A stretch of 42,203 bases of DNA from Eubacteriaceae bacterium (lineage in GTDB: Bacteria > Bacillota > Clostridia > Peptostreptococcales > Anaerovoracaceae), in NCBI GenBank assembly GCA_022652985.1, contig JALCRY010000015.1, positions 1 to 42,203 of the forward strand, in the 5' to 3' direction. Shown here piece after piece: positions 40,026 to 42,203 of this stretch (the stretch's first letter is position 1; every line of letters starts with the position of its first letter). A program made the translations under genes and the position numbers. The notes beneath the pieces are model-generated. The model was not told the DNA's origin, did no database searches, and was given only the letters and a program-made list of their open reading frames with translations.

Positions 40026-41657
40026 CTATACGTTATGATCATGAAAATAATTTAGGAGATCAACATTCAAGTCCAGCAAATACTGTTTATCACCGGTGTA
40101 TTCTCTGATGATTTTCATCACCTCACGAATCGAAAAACAGTACGATCCTTTTTCAAAACAATCCAGCTGTTCGATGATTTTCTGCTTATCATGTTCTTCA
40201 ATAAGTGGATTAACTCTTATTGCTTTGCCTTTTTCCAAATAGTCTTTTAACAACTCACTCTTGACCGTAGTCAGTATTAACAAATATTCATTGAAATCCT
40301 GTTCTAAAATGTTCTTTGCCGATGACAGTTTATATTCGTAATAGTCCCCCAGCATCTCTTCTAACTGATTCCTGACCATTATCGCTGTTGCCACGCCTTC
40401 TCCACATATGATCAATATCTTTTGTTCAGATTTTTGTTCTTTATGTTTGATCTCTGGTTTGATTTCCGAAGCTATATAGACTGCAAGAAACGCTAATTCA
40501 TCATCTGTAATTTTATTTGCGAGCTCCGAATCGGTTACTGCCAGCCCTTCAGCTGCAAGATTAAATGCATCACTGTACATGTTTTTTATTGTATCTGCCA
40601 TCGGATTTTCCAGCTGATTATCATAGCGTATCCGATATATCATTGATTCCATGTGCAGCACTAAACGGTCAAACAATTTTTCCTTTTTATTAATTTTTAC
40701 TCCTGAAATTGTTTCAACATTTTCTATAAATATTTTTGATACTGCAGCGCTTTCCGAATCATTTGCAACTATCCTGTATAAATCGAAATTTTGAAGTCCT
40801 AATATGTTTATAGTTATGTAATCAAGTTCTCCATCCGGCAAATGTACGCCGGAGAACTGCCCTAACCGGTCAAATAATTGTTTAACTCCTACAAATGCAT
40901 TCTCATTTTCAATTTTTTCCTTGTTCTCTTCAGATGTTATAAAAGCATACCCCTTCATGTTGCGCAGATATGAAATTGCAATTATCAGGGCAACCTTTTT
41001 TGCGTCTATATCTATCAGATTTGTTTTTACATTTTCTTCATATATCAACATGCTCTCTTTAAAAATACTGCAGTAATGCATTTCTTTACCGAGCAGGCTT
41101 CCGATCTCACCGTCAAGAAAGTTCAGTACTATTTGTTTAGTTTTTGAAACCAGCAGCTTCTCATATTGCTTTCGCAAATATCTCCTGATTTCAAACTCAC
41201 TGCCTATTAAAAAATATCCCCTTTTTTGTTGTGAGGTGAGTTGAATCCCATTTCTGCTCAAATCCTCTTTTATAATTCTGAAATCTGCAAGAACCGTGTT
41301 TTTCGTTATGTCGAACAGCCTGCAAAAATCTCCAATTCTGACTTTGCCAAGCCCTAAGCCTATATAAAATACCATTAGTATTTTTCTTTCATCAGCTGAC
41401 ATATAATATTGAGTGTTGCTGCTTTCTATCACCTCACGAACATTATCCCTGTTTTCACAAATAATCGAGCAGACACCATTTTCAAGTTCCAAACTTCCAA
41501 GTTGCTCTTCATCCATCCATGATTTAATTCTTTCTACTTCATAATAGAAAGTTCGTTTTGAAAACCCGAGTTTCGAATAAATCTCATGAGCCTGCTTTGT
41601 TTCGTCCGAATCCAATATCTCCTGAATAATGTTTATCATTCTTCCGTTAAGTTCCAT
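40026..41657 (-). CDS. PRD-containing transcriptional activator with EIIB-like domain
   Basis: A 543-residue regulator of the MtlR/LicR/BglG group. Two N-terminal helix-turn-helix segments (about 1-50 and 85-130, with RIGDFCRLFDITKNTVLADF) indicate DNA rather than RNA binding. PTS regulation domains follow, with H335 in LVLHMESMIYRIRYDNQLEN, and then a GatB-like domain with C418 in ILIICGEGVATAIMVRNQLE. No C-terminal EIIA domain is seen. PTS phosphorylation should tie its activity to transport. It is the first gene of the cluster. Confidence 0.9.
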   Translation of the reverse strand: MELNGRMINIIQEILDSDETKQAHEIYSKLGFSKRTFYYEVERIKSWMDEEQLGSLELENGVCSIICENRDNVREVIESSNTQYYMSADERKILMVFYIGLGLGKVRIGDFCRLFDITKNTVLADFRIIKEDLSRNGIQLTSQQKRGYFLIGSEFEIRRYLRKQYEKLLVSKTKQIVLNFLDGEIGSLLGKEMHYCSIFKESMLIYEENVKTNLIDIDAKKVALIIAISYLRNMKGYAFITSEENKEKIENENAFVGVKQLFDRLGQFSGVHLPDGELDYITINILGLQNFDLYRIVANDSESAAVSKIFIENVETISGVKINKKEKLFDRLVLHMESMIYRIRYDNQLENPMADTIKNMYSDAFNLAAEGLAVTDSELANKITDDELAFLAVYIASEIKPEIKHKEQKSEQKILIICGEGVATAIMVRNQLEEMLGDYYEYKLSSAKNILEQDFNEYLLILTTVKSELLKDYLEKGKAIRVNPLIEEHDKQKIIEQLDCFEKGSYCFSIREVMKIIREYTGDKQYLLDLNVDLLNYFHDHNV

Positions 41658-41681
41658 GCTTCACATTCCTTTCATGTGTCC

Positions 41682-41703
41682 ACAAGGAAATTGAATTCCT
41701 TGT
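41682..41703. promoter_or_regulatory. Inverted repeat in the leader of the PRD regulator gene
   Basis: ACAAGGAA (41682-41689) and TTCCTTGT (41696-41703) form a perfect 8-bp dyad with a six-base spacer, 25 bases upstream of the ATG. A second dyad, GTGCA/TGCAC, lies at 41769-41783. Either could be an operator for the cluster. No convincing -35/-10 pair was found; the region is AT-rich with several weak candidates. Confidence 0.4.
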
Positions 41704-41860
41704 TCATAATCTAACACTATTGATTTTGAAAAAATATGGCGTTTATTGAACGGCTACAAATGTACTTTGTGCAAAAACTGCACCGTTAAGTTTATCTGTA
41801 TATTCGCAATGTTTGTACTCATAAGCAATTATAACGTTCACCGCATTCATTACCCATAAC

Positions 41861-41888
41861 AAAAAACGGAACTTCCATTCTAGTTCCG
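41861..41888 (-). terminator. Terminator between the IS element and the cluster
   Basis: CGGAAC/GTTCCG (41867-41872 and 41883-41888) form a six-base-pair stem followed by TTTTTT on the minus strand. It would stop transcripts from the transposase before the PRD regulator gene, or act as a leader terminator of the cluster. Confidence 0.6.
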
Positions 41889-41980
41889 CCAGCACTAATA
41901 AGTAGATATTTTTAAATTATCATACAGACATATACTATTCAATTGTTGATGTAATGGCATTTGCTCCTTAGTATCTTTAT

Positions 41981-42203
41981 AGAGTCAAGTCCATAATGTG
42001 GTGTAAATTGCATTCGGTCATCATTTCTTAAGCTGCTCTCAGCAAAGGGATCAGTTTTTCCCGTTCATCATAGTATTCTGTCATACTGAATACTCTTGAT
42101 TTTGTTGACCAGTCATCATTGTGATCCATTAGTACGGCACCCATGAGACGCAGTGCTGATTCTTCATTTGGAAATATCCTGATAACTCTCTCTCGTTTTC
42201 TTA
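41981..42203 (-). mobile_element. IS256-family insertion sequence, 3' end (cut by window edge)
   Basis: The transposase C-terminus is followed by about 45 bases ending in AGAGTCAAGTCCATAATGTG (41981-42000), which resembles the terminal repeat of IS256-type elements. The exact boundary and any target duplication cannot be set without the other end. It borders the AT-rich PTS/RuBisCO-like cluster. Confidence 0.65.
42028..42203 (-). CDS. IS256-family (Mutator-type) transposase, C-terminal fragment
   Basis: The last 57 or so codons of a transposase run off the window edge. The text RERVIRIFPNEESALRLMGA then MTEYYDEREKLIPLLRAA is the typical end of IS256/Mutator transposases. The catalytic DDE residues lie outside the window, so whether the element is active is unknown. 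Confidence 0.85.
   Translation of the reverse strand, partial: RKRERVIRIFPNEESALRLMGAVLMDHNDDWSTKSRVFSMTEYYDEREKLIPLLRAA

Overview
The window looks like a chromosome segment of a fairly GC-rich member of the Clostridia (Bacillota). Pointers are the short-form HisG with a HisZ partner, the split transketolase, a SigI/RsgI pair, galactitol-type PTS parts, AGGAGG-type ribosome sites and occasional TTG starts. An Anaerovoracaceae-like relative is possible, but that is only an impression. Most genes are on the minus strand.

Left part (1-10 kb): the 5' portion of an O-acetylhomoserine sulfhydrylase gene (metY) diverges from a prephenate dehydratase gene (pheA). In front of pheA lie a near-consensus promoter, a 27-codon leader peptide with five Phe codons within seven, and an intrinsic terminator, which together form a phenylalanine attenuator. 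Then come a two-component system, a polar amino acid ABC transporter operon, a hexapeptide acetyltransferase, an LDH2-family dehydrogenase and an EamA transporter with a divergent LysR regulator.

Middle (11-25.5 kb): lipoate ligase, an aminotransferase whose promoter has MerR-type geometry, a large PAS hybrid kinase in which the phospho-accepting His is Arg, MscL, a flavodoxin-fold oxidoreductase, a sigI-rsgI pair next to a secreted beta-helix-like protein and a GH114-like protein, a cytidylate-kinase-like protein, split transketolase, an aquaporin and a COG2426 membrane protein.

Right part: a compact histidine operon, hisZ-G-C-B-H-A-F-IE, runs from a perfect TTGACA-17-TATAAT promoter. It has no hisD and no recognised histidinol-phosphatase gene. 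Its leader carries the palindrome TAACGCGTTA, which also occurs in the leader of the amino acid ABC operon, suggesting a shared (perhaps histidine) regulon. From about 32.3 to 42 kb the DNA is visibly AT-richer. It holds one long co-oriented cluster: a PRD regulator, PTS EI, EIIA, EIIB, EIIC, a D-2-hydroxyacid dehydrogenase, HPr, a RuBisCO-like protein, a 43-residue membrane protein and a PHP-domain phosphatase. An IS256-family insertion sequence is cut by the right edge. This cluster, a self-contained phosphotransfer system feeding a RuBisCO-like enzyme, is the best candidate for an undescribed catabolic pathway.

Scattered through the window are three copies of a nested-palindrome repeat of about 160-185 bp, several short tandem repeats, and an over-represented octamer, GCAGTAAT.
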